DNA of 51,722 bases from CASPLG01 sp965120375 (GTDB lineage: Bacteria > Bacillota > Clostridia > Oscillospirales > Acutalibacteraceae), in the NCBI GenBank assembly GCA_965120375.1, contig CBCPMW010000004.1:1-51722 (forward strand), written 5' to 3'. A program made the translations under genes and the position numbers. This document shows, piece by piece, positions 9,093 through 15,697 of this stretch. How positions within the stretch are numbered: the stretch's first letter is position 1; each line of letters opens with the position of its first letter. The notes beneath the pieces are model-generated. The model saw only the letters and a list, made by a program, of their open reading frames with translations. It searched no databases and was not told the origin of the DNA.

Positions 9093-9200
9093 AAATATTT
9101 AAATTTTTTTCTTAAATCCCCATTTCATCGGTGTTTTGACCTTGTTCAAAAATTTTTTACAAAAAATTTACAAAAAATTCATACACTTTTACGTTCAATG

Positions 9201-9209
9201 TGCTATAAT
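9201..9209 (+). promoter_or_regulatory. Extended -10 promoter of the small membrane protein
   Basis: TGcTATAAT is a perfect extended -10 element. No good -35 lies at the right distance, which extended -10 promoters tolerate. The start codon is 39 bases downstream. Confidence 0.55.
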
Positions 9210-9247
9210 TATTTCTGTAAAAAATTTTTATTAAGGATGTGTTTTTG

Positions 9248-9490
9248 ATGGGTATTGTGGATTATTTGGTTAATGCGGGAGTTTCGGTGGCTAGTGCGTT
9301 GTTGGCGTTTATTGTGTTTAGTGCGATTAAGGAGAAGGTTCCCTTTTTCCAGAGCAAAAGGCAGAAAGCGCTTAATACGTTCATTGAGAAGCAAGCTAAA
9401 GAGGATCAAGATATAGCGAAGATTCTTAAAGGCGAAAAGGTAGACGCGAAGCAAAACACGAGTGACACCCAGAAAGATGCCGGAAAGTAG
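9248..9490 (+). CDS. Small single-span membrane protein, unknown
   Basis: An 80-residue protein. A hydrophobic helix (about residues 8-28, VNAGVSVASALLAFIVFSAI) is followed by a basic then highly charged, probably coiled tail rich in Lys, Asp and Gln. I choose ATG 9248, ten bases after AAGGA, over GTG 9239, which lies on top of that site. It has its own promoter and a probable terminator about 150 bases past the stop, so it is a stand-alone unit. Base composition is richer in G than the neighbours. I recognise no family. A phage-holin-like or stress-type small membrane protein is possible, but nothing proves either. Confidence 0.6.
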   Translation: MGIVDYLVNAGVSVASALLAFIVFSAIKEKVPFFQSKRQKALNTFIEKQAKEDQDIAKILKGEKVDAKQNTSDTQKDAGK

Positions 9491-9639
9491 TAGCCTGTAA
9501 GAAAAAAGAGCAATGTCGGTCGTGTTTTGTGATGTAGGGCCTATGGTTGGTTCATTGTATATGGTTTAAATTGATTGGCATGCTCCTCCTGTTTTTAGGA
9601 GTAAAAGTTTGAGTTGTGGTTTATAACTAGGACTTACGT

Positions 9640-9677
9640 AAAACAAATGGAAGTCGTTGATTTCTGTTTGTTTTTTG
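9640..9677 (+). terminator. Probable terminator of the small membrane protein unit
   Basis: A 13-bp AT-rich stem with two wobble pairs (9640-9652 with 9662-9674) followed by two more T. It is weaker than the others in the window. The 300 bases from 9491 to 9791 otherwise hold only a short hairpin at 9580-9601 (CTCCT/AGGAG) and the tRNA-Lys terminator. Confidence 0.45.
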
Positions 9678-9754
9678 TATATTTAAAACTCTAATTTTGC
9701 AGAAGACAAGGATTAATACTTTACCCTTTTAGTATAAACCAAAGAAATCGGAAC

Positions 9755-9782
9755 AAAAAAAGAAGCAGTAGTTAACTGCTTC
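9755..9782 (-). terminator. Terminator of tRNA-Lys
   Basis: A perfect 8-bp stem (9762-9769 with 9775-9782) and a 5-base loop. Read on the minus strand, it is followed by seven T. It lies ten bases past the tRNA 3' end. Confidence 0.75.
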
Positions 9783-9791
9783 AAAAAAATT

Positions 9792-9867
9792 TGGTGATCC
9801 ATCGGAGATTCGAACTCCGGACACCTTGATTAAAAGTCAAGTGCTCTGCCAACTGAGCTAATGGATC
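9792..9867 (-). tRNA. tRNA-Lys (UUU)
   Basis: The minus strand folds into a complete cloverleaf. The acceptor is GATCCAT paired with ATGGATC. The D arm is GCTC/GAGC, the anticodon arm CTTGA/TCAAG holds loop CTTTTAA (anticodon TTT), and the T arm is CGGAG/CTCCG with TTCGAAT. The CCA end is encoded. It has its own promoter and terminator. Confidence 0.96.
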
Positions 9868-9885
9868 ACTAAAACACACCCCTCA

Positions 9886-9914
9886 ATTCTAAAGCAAAAT
9901 CATCAAATTGTCAA
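9886..9914 (-). promoter_or_regulatory. Promoter of tRNA-Lys
   Basis: On the minus strand TTGACA (9909-9914), 17 bases, then TAGAAT (9886-9891), about 20 bases before the tRNA 5' end. Confidence 0.7.
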
Positions 9915-9957
9915 CCGGTTAACAAAAAAAATATAAACTGTTAATGCTTTTAAAATA

Positions 9958-10983
9958 TTAGTCCTGAGATGTTTTCCGTTTACCTTCATAAATAAATTGA
10001 GTCAAATCTCTTCTGGCTTTTTGTATGTCATTTATCACAAGAACCATTTTTGAATCAATAGTTTCGTTTCGTACATTGTTGTCGGTTGGGAGGCGGAATT
10101 GATAGATTGGAAAACTTAAATAAGTCAGCGATCTAGATGCAAGTTTTGTTATTTCACTTGGCTTAAAGTTAGTAGTTATCAAAGGAGCTATAGTCGAAAT
10201 AAGTTTTGTAATTTGTCCAATATTTAAATTTCTACTTTTTTCAAAAATAGCTTTCATAACATTTCTCTGGCGTTCAGTTCTATCATAATCAGAACCGATA
10301 CTATCTCGATTTCTCGAGTGTGTCAAAGCTTGTCTACCGGTCAAATGCATAATCCCGGACCCTTTAAGTAAATTTATATCACCCGAGTTTTTGTTTATAT
10401 AATTTACCTCAAAAGGAGTCAAATCTATTTCAATCCCACCAATTGTGTCTACTATTTTTTCAAAATTATCGAAATCAACAAGTACGTACCGATCTATTCC
10501 AATTCCAAAATTATATTTTATAGTATTAATCGTTACTCTTGCTCCGCCATGAGTATAAGCAGCATTTAGTCTGTCTTCGGAATAACCAGGGATTCTCACC
10601 CACATATCTCTCATAAGAGATGTAATTTTTAGTTTTTTGTTCCTTGCATCTACCGATAAAAGAAGTATAGTATCAGTTCTGCCTGAATCTCCAGCAGATT
10701 GCGAATCTGTTCCTAGTAGAAGTACATTCAAAATCATGTTATCGCAAACTGTGTCATCTTGAGTTTCAACAGGCGGATCTCCTATTTCTTTATAATTAAA
10801 CGAATTCAGAGTAACATAAAAATATATAAGTGTACAACCGGCGATACCAATTAACGAAAAAAATATAGCAAAAAAAATCTTCCCCCACGCAATTTTGCGC
10901 TGGATATCTTCCCTTCCAGACGATATATCTATATATTCTGTTTTTTTAAACCTAGATAGGTCGTTTTTGTCATTTTTATACAT
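9958..10983 (-). CDS. LytR-CpsA-Psr (LCP) family cell-wall glycopolymer ligase
   Basis: A 341-residue membrane-anchored protein: a cytoplasmic basic N-terminus, one transmembrane helix (about residues 33-56) and an extracellular LCP domain. Family motifs are clear: LLLGTDSQ..DSGRTDTILLLSVD, SLMRDMWVRIPGY, RLNAAYTHGG and SRNRDSIGSDYDRTERQRNV with the arginines that bind the polyprenyl pyrophosphate. LCP enzymes transfer teichoic acid or other glycopolymers from undecaprenyl carriers to peptidoglycan. It stands alone with its own promoter; tRNA-Lys follows in the same direction from a separate promoter. The target polymer cannot be told. Confidence 0.93.
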   Translation of the reverse strand: MYKNDKNDLSRFKKTEYIDISSGREDIQRKIAWGKIFFAIFFSLIGIAGCTLIYFYVTLNSFNYKEIGDPPVETQDDTVCDNMILNVLLLGTDSQSAGDSGRTDTILLLSVDARNKKLKITSLMRDMWVRIPGYSEDRLNAAYTHGGARVTINTIKYNFGIGIDRYVLVDFDNFEKIVDTIGGIEIDLTPFEVNYINKNSGDINLLKGSGIMHLTGRQALTHSRNRDSIGSDYDRTERQRNVMKAIFEKSRNLNIGQITKLISTIAPLITTNFKPSEITKLASRSLTYLSFPIYQFRLPTDNNVRNETIDSKMVLVINDIQKARRDLTQFIYEGKRKTSQD

Positions 10984-11012
10984 AGTACATTGCCTCTACG
11001 GTTTTATTTTTT

Positions 11013-11041
11013 ATTATATTTAATAAATGGATACAAATCAA
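11013..11041 (-). promoter_or_regulatory. Promoter of the LCP gene
   Basis: On the minus strand TTGATT (11036-11041), 17 bases, TATAAT (11013-11018), about 30 bases before the start codon. Confidence 0.6.
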
Positions 11042-11261
11042 TACAACAAAGACAAAAGTTTAAATTTACTTAGAATACTTAGTTGTCAATTATTAATATA
11101 TTTTCTCATAAATATTGTAAATATTTATCGTATATACATATTAAAAATTAATTATATGTCGAAATATTCTTAGTTTTTTACTTGTATTTTGTTTCAATTT
11201 ATATTATCCTAGTTTTTGAGAGTATTATAATAAATAAATACGTATTATGGGGTGGTTAATT

Positions 11262-12251
11262 ATGGCGCTTTATAATAGGCTTAAAAATATAGTGGTTATA
11301 GGGACAGGTGGAACTATTGCTGGAACGGGAAAGTCTGGAATGACACTTTCATATCAATCTGGACAAATTGAAGTTAACGATCTAATTGCTGAAATTCCAG
11401 AGTTGAAAGATATTGCAAATGTAACTTCAAATGAGCTTTTAAGTGTAGATAGCTGTGATATAACAGGACGTGACTGGATACACATTGCTAATTACATAAA
11501 TGAAACAGCAAATAGCAGTGATGTAGACGGATTTGTTATAACTCACGGAACCGATACTTTGGAAGAAACTGCATTTTTCCTAAATCTTACAGCAAAAACT
11601 AGCAAACCAATAGTAATTACTGGTTCTATGCGTCCTTCTACAGCTATGAGTCCAGATGGGCCTTTTAACATATTTCAAGCGGTTGCTTTAGCTAGCAGTG
11701 AAGAAGCTATCGGGAAAGGAGTTCTTGTTGCGTTTTCTGATTCAATTTACGGAGCTAGAGATGTACAAAAGACAAACACATTTAAAGTTTCTGCATTTAA
11801 CCAAAGGGATTTAGGTTCATTTGGATATATAAGAGACGACAAAACTTATTTTTTCGCATCTTCAACTAAAAAACATACATTCAATTCTGAATTTGATATA
11901 TCTGAAATTAGCGAACTTCCATACGTTAGTATAGCTCCATTTTTTGCTGATGCTGATACAAAAATTTTAGATTATTTGCAAGAAAATAGCCAGGGAATAA
12001 TTGTTTCTGGGGCTGGATGTGGTGGATGCAGTGTTATATGGGACAAAAAGATACAAGAATTTATGTCAAAAGGGTTTCCCGTAATCAGAAGTTCTAGAAT
12101 TTCAAATGGAATTGTTACAAGTGAATATATTTCTCAGAAGGGAATATTTTCAAATACCCTATCTCCTCAAAAAGCTAGAATATTACTTTCTTTAGCACTC
12201 ACTAGAACTAATGATATCGACACAATTAGAAATATATTCGAAACTTATTAG
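11262..12251 (+). CDS. ansA: L-asparaginase
   Basis: A 329-residue amidohydrolase that converts asparagine to aspartate and ammonia. The two family threonine motifs are present: GTGGTIAGTG near the N-terminus and THGTDTLEETAFFL around residues 90-103. VITGSMRP and the GARDVQKTNTF block are also typical. There is no signal peptide, so it is probably cytoplasmic. I choose ATG 11262 with GGGGTGG six bases upstream; the ATG at 11247 lies before that site. A TATAAT at 11226-11231 may be the -10, but no clear -35 was found. The gene looks monocistronic. Confidence 0.92.
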   Translation: MALYNRLKNIVVIGTGGTIAGTGKSGMTLSYQSGQIEVNDLIAEIPELKDIANVTSNELLSVDSCDITGRDWIHIANYINETANSSDVDGFVITHGTDTLEETAFFLNLTAKTSKPIVITGSMRPSTAMSPDGPFNIFQAVALASSEEAIGKGVLVAFSDSIYGARDVQKTNTFKVSAFNQRDLGSFGYIRDDKTYFFASSTKKHTFNSEFDISEISELPYVSIAPFFADADTKILDYLQENSQGIIVSGAGCGGCSVIWDKKIQEFMSKGFPVIRSSRISNGIVTSEYISQKGIFSNTLSPQKARILLSLALTRTNDIDTIRNIFETY

Positions 12252-12324
12252 TGTGTTTTTTAGAATTTTGATATATAATTTACCCTAAAAGAGCTAAAAA
12301 TGCTCAATTATTAGGAGGGTAAAA

Positions 12325-14586
12325 ATGGGTAAAAAAAATATAAAATATGCAATCAAGATTTTTGTACTTTTGTGTATTTTATTTAATATCTCGCCAAATA
12401 TCAAAGCTGTTGAGGACGATGTTGAAATTGTTGTCTATCATACAGGCGATATTCATGGACAGGGAGAGAGTGTGTACAGCGGAACAAACCTTACTAAAAT
12501 AGGCTTTGATATGATAAAAAGTATAAAAGATAGCACTCCGAACAGTGTTTTAGTTGATTCTGGTGACGCAATTTTCGGAACATATTTTTCTAGATACAGT
12601 GAAGGCCTTGATATAATAAATCTTATGAATCTTGTAGGTTATGATTTAATGGCTCTTGGTAGTAGTGAAATAAGTTTTGGTTTAGATTCATTTTTTAGGT
12701 GTTTAAATGCTGCTAATTTTCCAATATTGTCTTCGAATGTTTATATGAACGAAAAACCACTTCTTAACCAAACTGGGAAAAGTAACGGACAGAATTCTAT
12801 AATTGAAATTGCGGGTAAAAAAGTTGGATTTTTCGGATTAACTACTGAAGAGACTAGATTTGTATGTTTTAGTCCCGATTTAAAAAATATTTTTTTTAAA
12901 GATGAAATAGAAGCTGCCAAGTCTGAAGTAAAAAAACTTAAACAGCAAAACGTTGATGCTATTGTAGCTTTGGCTCATATTGGAGACGATCTATCCAGTA
13001 AAATTACAAATAAAGAAATTGCAAAAAAAGTACCTGGGATCGATGTAATAATAGATGCTTACAGCCATAAAGAGTATATTTTTGAAGAAAACTCTGTGTT
13101 AATTACTCAAACTGGAGCGGGTCTTGCTAATTTGGGAAAAATAAATATAAAATTTTCTAAAAATAAACCGAAAAAAATAAAAGCAAGTTTAATTTCTGCA
13201 AATGAAATCGGTAAAACTATAAATCCTGACAGTAAAATTACTAGAATTTACAGAAATTTAAAGTCTAAAATAGGTGATTTTCAGGACACAGTTATCGGCA
13301 AAGTAAGAAATAATCTTTACGGTTCAGTTTATAATAACGTGGATATAAGTAACATTTCTGAGACAAATATGGGTAACTTTGTTTGTGATGCAATGTTAGA
13401 TTCCGGGAAAAAACTTTTAGAGAATACAGAAAATAGTGATCTTTGTGTTGTTTCCCTTATAAATGGCAAATCAATTTGTGGATCTATAAAATCAGGTTAC
13501 ATTAAAATGGATCAAGTTTATAGTTTGTTTCCGTCTGATAGAAAAATATATGTAAAAGTTATAACTCCAAAAACTCTTTATCAACTGCTAGAAGAATTCG
13601 CAAGTAAAATTACTTTTTGTTACGCACAGAATGAATGTGCAACTCCGCGTTTTAGTTGTTTTCCTCACGTATCTGGAGTGGAAATTGAAATTGACCCCTA
13701 TGCTGAATCCTATGATTATAGTAAAAATTTATCAGGGAAAAGAATAACAAATATAAAAATAAACAGTGGAGGTAAAATAAGTGAAATCCTTTCAAGAGAT
13801 GATGATAAAAGTAGGATTGCTTTAATTTTTAGTGATGATTTAATGTATAATTTTGCATCTTACGATTTAAATTCTTCTACTTCTGGAGATTACCTTTATG
13901 ATGTTGTTGCAAATTATATAAAAACTCTTACATATAAAAATTTTGGAGAGTTTTCTTACCCATATTTTGATAAAAGAGTTAAAATACACCAAAAGAATTT
14001 AAAACAAACATTTGATTCAGAAATTACCTTAAAAGATGAAACAGGAAAACTAAGTCTAGTGCCTGTAGAGTTAACTATTGACGGGAACGATCCCGAATAT
14101 TTTAGAACAGACGAGAATGCAAAAATAGAGCTAAAAAGTTTATCGTCAGGCCCCCATATTGTAAAATTAAAATATTGTGATAAATTCAGTGAAATTTATA
14201 TAAATAATGAAATTGGACTTAAAAATGGTGCAGTGGAATTTTTTGATGAATTCAATAGTGAGGTTGAAAGTGTTTCCAATATTATAGGTCAAATAAGTTA
14301 CGATATAACTGATGATTATGAAAATTTAGTTATTTTTGCGCAAAATTCATACAGAAATCTTAATGATCTTCAGAAAACAAAAATTTTAAATTATAACAAA
14401 CTTAAACAAGCTGAAGAAAAAGTTAGACTTCTAAATAACAGCTCTGATCCTATGAACATTATAACAAAACTAGGTAGTGATAGGGCTGCTTTAACTATAA
14501 TTTCAGCAGTTATTTTTGTGGTAGGTGCATCAATTATTATATATTTAAAACAAAAATTTAAAAAATCTCTTGACATATTTGTATAA
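12325..14586 (+). CDS. Surface-anchored 5'-nucleotidase/UshA-family protein with degenerate active site
   Basis: This 753-residue protein has a signal peptide (cleavage after about Ala28), a metallophosphoesterase domain, a 5'-nucleotidase C-terminal domain (about 310-520), a further Ig-like stretch and a C-terminal transmembrane helix (about 718-740) with a basic tail. The fold is plainly UshA-like: GDIHG (Asp42, His44), SGDAIFG (Asp81), AHIGDD (His218). But the GNHE motif reads GSSE (112-115), GHSH/Q reads AYSH (245-248), and the substrate loop NGGGIR reads NGKSIC (380-385). Loss of these metal, catalytic and substrate residues argues against ordinary nucleotidase activity. AGGAGGG precedes the ATG. 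It may be a binding or structural surface protein. Confidence 0.85.
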   Translation: MGKKNIKYAIKIFVLLCILFNISPNIKAVEDDVEIVVYHTGDIHGQGESVYSGTNLTKIGFDMIKSIKDSTPNSVLVDSGDAIFGTYFSRYSEGLDIINLMNLVGYDLMALGSSEISFGLDSFFRCLNAANFPILSSNVYMNEKPLLNQTGKSNGQNSIIEIAGKKVGFFGLTTEETRFVCFSPDLKNIFFKDEIEAAKSEVKKLKQQNVDAIVALAHIGDDLSSKITNKEIAKKVPGIDVIIDAYSHKEYIFEENSVLITQTGAGLANLGKINIKFSKNKPKKIKASLISANEIGKTINPDSKITRIYRNLKSKIGDFQDTVIGKVRNNLYGSVYNNVDISNISETNMGNFVCDAMLDSGKKLLENTENSDLCVVSLINGKSICGSIKSGYIKMDQVYSLFPSDRKIYVKVITPKTLYQLLEEFASKITFCYAQNECATPRFSCFPHVSGVEIEIDPYAESYDYSKNLSGKRITNIKINSGGKISEILSRDDDKSRIALIFSDDLMYNFASYDLNSSTSGDYLYDVVANYIKTLTYKNFGEFSYPYFDKRVKIHQKNLKQTFDSEITLKDETGKLSLVPVELTIDGNDPEYFRTDENAKIELKSLSSGPHIVKLKYCDKFSEIYINNEIGLKNGAVEFFDEFNSEVESVSNIIGQISYDITDDYENLVIFAQNSYRNLNDLQKTKILNYNKLKQAEEKVRLLNNSSDPMNIITKLGSDRAALTIISAVIFVVGASIIIYLKQKFKKSLDIFV

Positions 14587-14610
14587 TATATGTTATAATG
14601 AAATTGGTAG
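14570..14610 (+). promoter_or_regulatory. Promoter/leader unit 1 of the peptide island
   Basis: TTGACA (14570-14575), 18 bases, extended TGtTATAAT (14591-14599), then AAATTGGTAG. The 41-base block is 34/41 identical to unit 2 at 15343-15383. It overlaps the last codons of the nucleotidase-like gene. Confidence 0.8.
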
Positions 14611-14627
14611 GTGATTAAATCTACCGA
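14604..14627 (+). promoter_or_regulatory. Leader hairpin 1 (GGTAG...CTACC)
   Basis: A 5-bp GGTAG/CTACC stem (extendable by a G-U and a T-A pair) directly at the expected transcript start. It is the weaker counterpart of the 11-bp hairpin in unit 2. Confidence 0.5.
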
Positions 14628-14663
14628 ATGTAAAATACAGTTGGTTTAGGAAGGGTGATTATC

Positions 14664-14762
14664 ATGAGAAAAGTTGAAATATTAGATATTGAAAGAAGAG
14701 ATATTGAGTTAGTAGAAAGAGCAAAAATTAAGAAAGAGTGGAACTTTACTGAAGGCGGCTAG
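14664..14762 (+). CDS. Short peptide ending in Gly-Gly (leader-only peptide or broken precursor)
   Basis: A 32-residue charged peptide (begins MRKVEILDIERRDIELVERA) that stops with TAG immediately after a Gly-Gly pair. AGGAAGGGTGAT lies just before the ATG, and promoter unit 1 lies 65 bases upstream, so translation is plausible. Double-glycine leaders normally end at this point, and the missing part would be the mature core. Past the TAG the same frame reads CRIIKDC, a TGA, then 15 more codons to a stop at 14834. It could be a precursor that lost its core to a stop mutation, or an unrelated short protein. Coding status is plausible but unproven. Confidence 0.45.
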   Translation: MRKVEILDIERRDIELVERAKIKKEWNFTEGG

Positions 14763-14986
14763 TGCCGAATTATAAAGGACTGCTGATACTTAAAAAAGGC
14801 TAAGACTACAAAATACACTGAAGTTAAGTTTTAGTTGCCGGGTGAGCCACCCTACAGGAAAATATTTGCCGCTCAGGCAGCTGACAGATATTCAGTAGCG
14901 ACTTGTGGCTTTCAGTGATTCACGGAACCGAAATGGCTGAAAAATAGTATAGATTTGGATTTTTTTAAAGAAAGGACTGATACATT
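14763..14986 (+). other. Gap with GC-richer segment between peptide genes
   Basis: The part from about 14835 to 14940 is close to half G+C, far above the local level. In one plus-strand frame from TTG 14834 it reads about 27 residues (PGEPPYRKIF...TCGFQ) before a stop at 14915-14917. It looks like debris of foreign coding DNA; I cannot name the source. No promoter like units 1 and 2 was seen before the next peptide. Confidence 0.35.
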
Positions 14987-15142
14987 ATGAGTAACGAAAA
15001 AATACAAAAAGTAGAACATACAGACGGATTCGATCTGGTTTCAGGTGGTGGAGTCATCGTTGTAGGCTGCTTGCTATACCTTGTTCATTATTTTTCGAAA
15101 TTCTTCGCTAGTCGTTCGCGCAGAAAGCTGGGGAAAGAGTAA
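14987..15142 (+). CDS. Double-glycine-leader peptide with hydrophobic core (probably chimeric)
   Basis: A 51-residue peptide. The leader begins MSNEKIQKVEHTDGFDLVSG and ends in a Gly-Gly pair (20-21), the pattern cut by bacteriocin-type peptidase-transporters. The core starts with a hydrophobic run (GVIVVGCLLYLVHY) and ends with a basic tail. The region before the ATG (AAAGAAAGGA) and the first codons (ATGAGTAA) closely resemble those of the peptide at 15435, so the two are paralogous. The last 16-17 codons lie antisense to a GC-rich gene remnant (15088-15246, minus), which suggests the native core was cut off and replaced. No maturation enzyme or transporter is in the window. Confidence 0.6.
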   Translation: MSNEKIQKVEHTDGFDLVSGGGVIVVGCLLYLVHYFSKFFASRSRRKLGKE

Positions 15143-15246
15143 AGTGGTAAGACATACTCTTCCAGACCGCAGTCCTTCATCATCTGTTTGGCTGCACCGC
15201 GGCTGGTCCCGATGACCCGTACAACTACGAGATGGGGACCTTGAGA
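15088..15246 (-). pseudogene. GC-rich C-terminal remnant of an unidentified protein
   Basis: On the minus strand a frame of 52 codons ends in TAA at 15088-15090. It reads like real protein: LVVVRVIGTSRGAAKQ, then MMKDCGLEEYVLPLYSF and PSFLRERLAKNFEK. It has no start and fades into AT-rich sequence above 15246. G+C from 15117 to 15240 is about 56 percent, against roughly 30 percent nearby. I take it as the 3' end of a horizontally acquired gene that has been truncated. I cannot name the family. Confidence 0.5.
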
Positions 15247-15342
15247 ACGCGTAGTTTGAAAAAACTTCCAATTTGTTAGTTGGGCTAGCGGACTACACTT
15301 CTTTGGTAATTGTAAAATATATATAAAAAATAGAAAAATAGA

Positions 15343-15383
15343 TTGACATTTTTATATAAAGTGTGATATAATAAAATTGGTAG
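15343..15383 (+). promoter_or_regulatory. Promoter/leader unit 2 of the peptide island
   Basis: TTGACA (15343-15348), 18 bases, extended TGaTATAAT (15364-15372), then AAAATTGGTAG. Same spacing and 34/41 identity to unit 1. Confidence 0.85.
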
Positions 15384-15401
15384 CAGGAGAGCTACCAATT
15401 T
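15374..15401 (+). promoter_or_regulatory. Leader hairpin 2 with AGGAGA loop
   Basis: A perfect 11-bp stem (15374-15384 with 15391-15401) closing the loop AGGAGA. It falls at the expected 5' end of the transcript. It has no T run, so it is not a plain terminator; it could stabilise the RNA or bind a regulator. Confidence 0.7.
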
Positions 15402-15434
15402 AAGTGAAATTTTCAAAGAAAGGAATGATGAGTT

Positions 15435-15617
15435 ATGAGTAATGAAAAAAATCTCGAAAAATTGGAGGACCAGGACGGTCTTCAGGAAGTTGCAGGTGGA
15501 CACGGAGAGCAACATCCAAATAACAGACGCGTGAAGTGTGAAAAAACTCCAAAATGCCGGCGTGGTGATGGAGATAAGGGATGTGATGCTCCAGCTGAAG
15601 GTCCAAGACCTGAATAA
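15435..15617 (+). CDS. Double-glycine-leader peptide with cysteine-containing hydrophilic core
   Basis: A 60-residue peptide. The leader starts MSNEKNLEKLEDQDGLQEVA and ends in Gly-Gly at residues 21-22, again the double-glycine pattern. The core of 38 residues is very hydrophilic: HGEQHPNNRRVKCEKTPKCR then RGDGDKGCDAPAEGPRPE, with three Cys, many Arg/Lys/Asp and several Pro. That is unlike a pore-forming bacteriocin and more like a modified peptide or a signal. AAAGGA lies upstream of the ATG. It has promoter unit 2, leader hairpin 2 and a strong terminator, so it is a complete one-gene transcription unit. Class and function are unknown. Confidence 0.7.
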   Translation: MSNEKNLEKLEDQDGLQEVAGGHGEQHPNNRRVKCEKTPKCRRGDGDKGCDAPAEGPRPE

Positions 15618-15660
15618 CAAAGATCTCCTAATAGTAACGAAAAAAATTCAATAAGTTTCT

Positions 15661-15697
15661 GACACACACCTATCTCCATAGGTGTGTGTCTTTTATT
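15661..15697 (+). terminator. Strong terminator of the peptide island, inside the symporter 3' end
   Basis: A perfect 13-bp stem (15661-15673 with 15678-15690), loop CTCC, then TTTT. It acts on the plus strand. The stop and last codons of the minus-strand symporter gene lie in the same stem. Confidence 0.85.

Noticed and set aside
9580..9601. CTCCT/AGGAG hairpin as a terminator
   Set aside because: The stem is only 5-6 bp, with a T-rich loop and no T run after it; the hairpin at 9640-9677 is a better candidate.
14760..14786. TAG and TGA in the short peptide as pyrrolysine or selenocysteine codons
   Set aside because: No stem-loop of SECIS type follows the TGA, no supporting genes are in view, and two different recoded stops in so short a frame are very unlikely.
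14830..14960. Riboswitch or T-box between peptide genes
   Set aside because: Short self-complementary pieces exist, but I could not match any known consensus or build a stable full fold, and the higher GC fits coding debris better.
15074..15271. 65-residue minus-strand ORF across the peptide island
   Set aside because: Its residues look random (many Ser, Arg, Thr). A neighbouring minus-strand frame (15088-15246) is far more protein-like and was reported instead.
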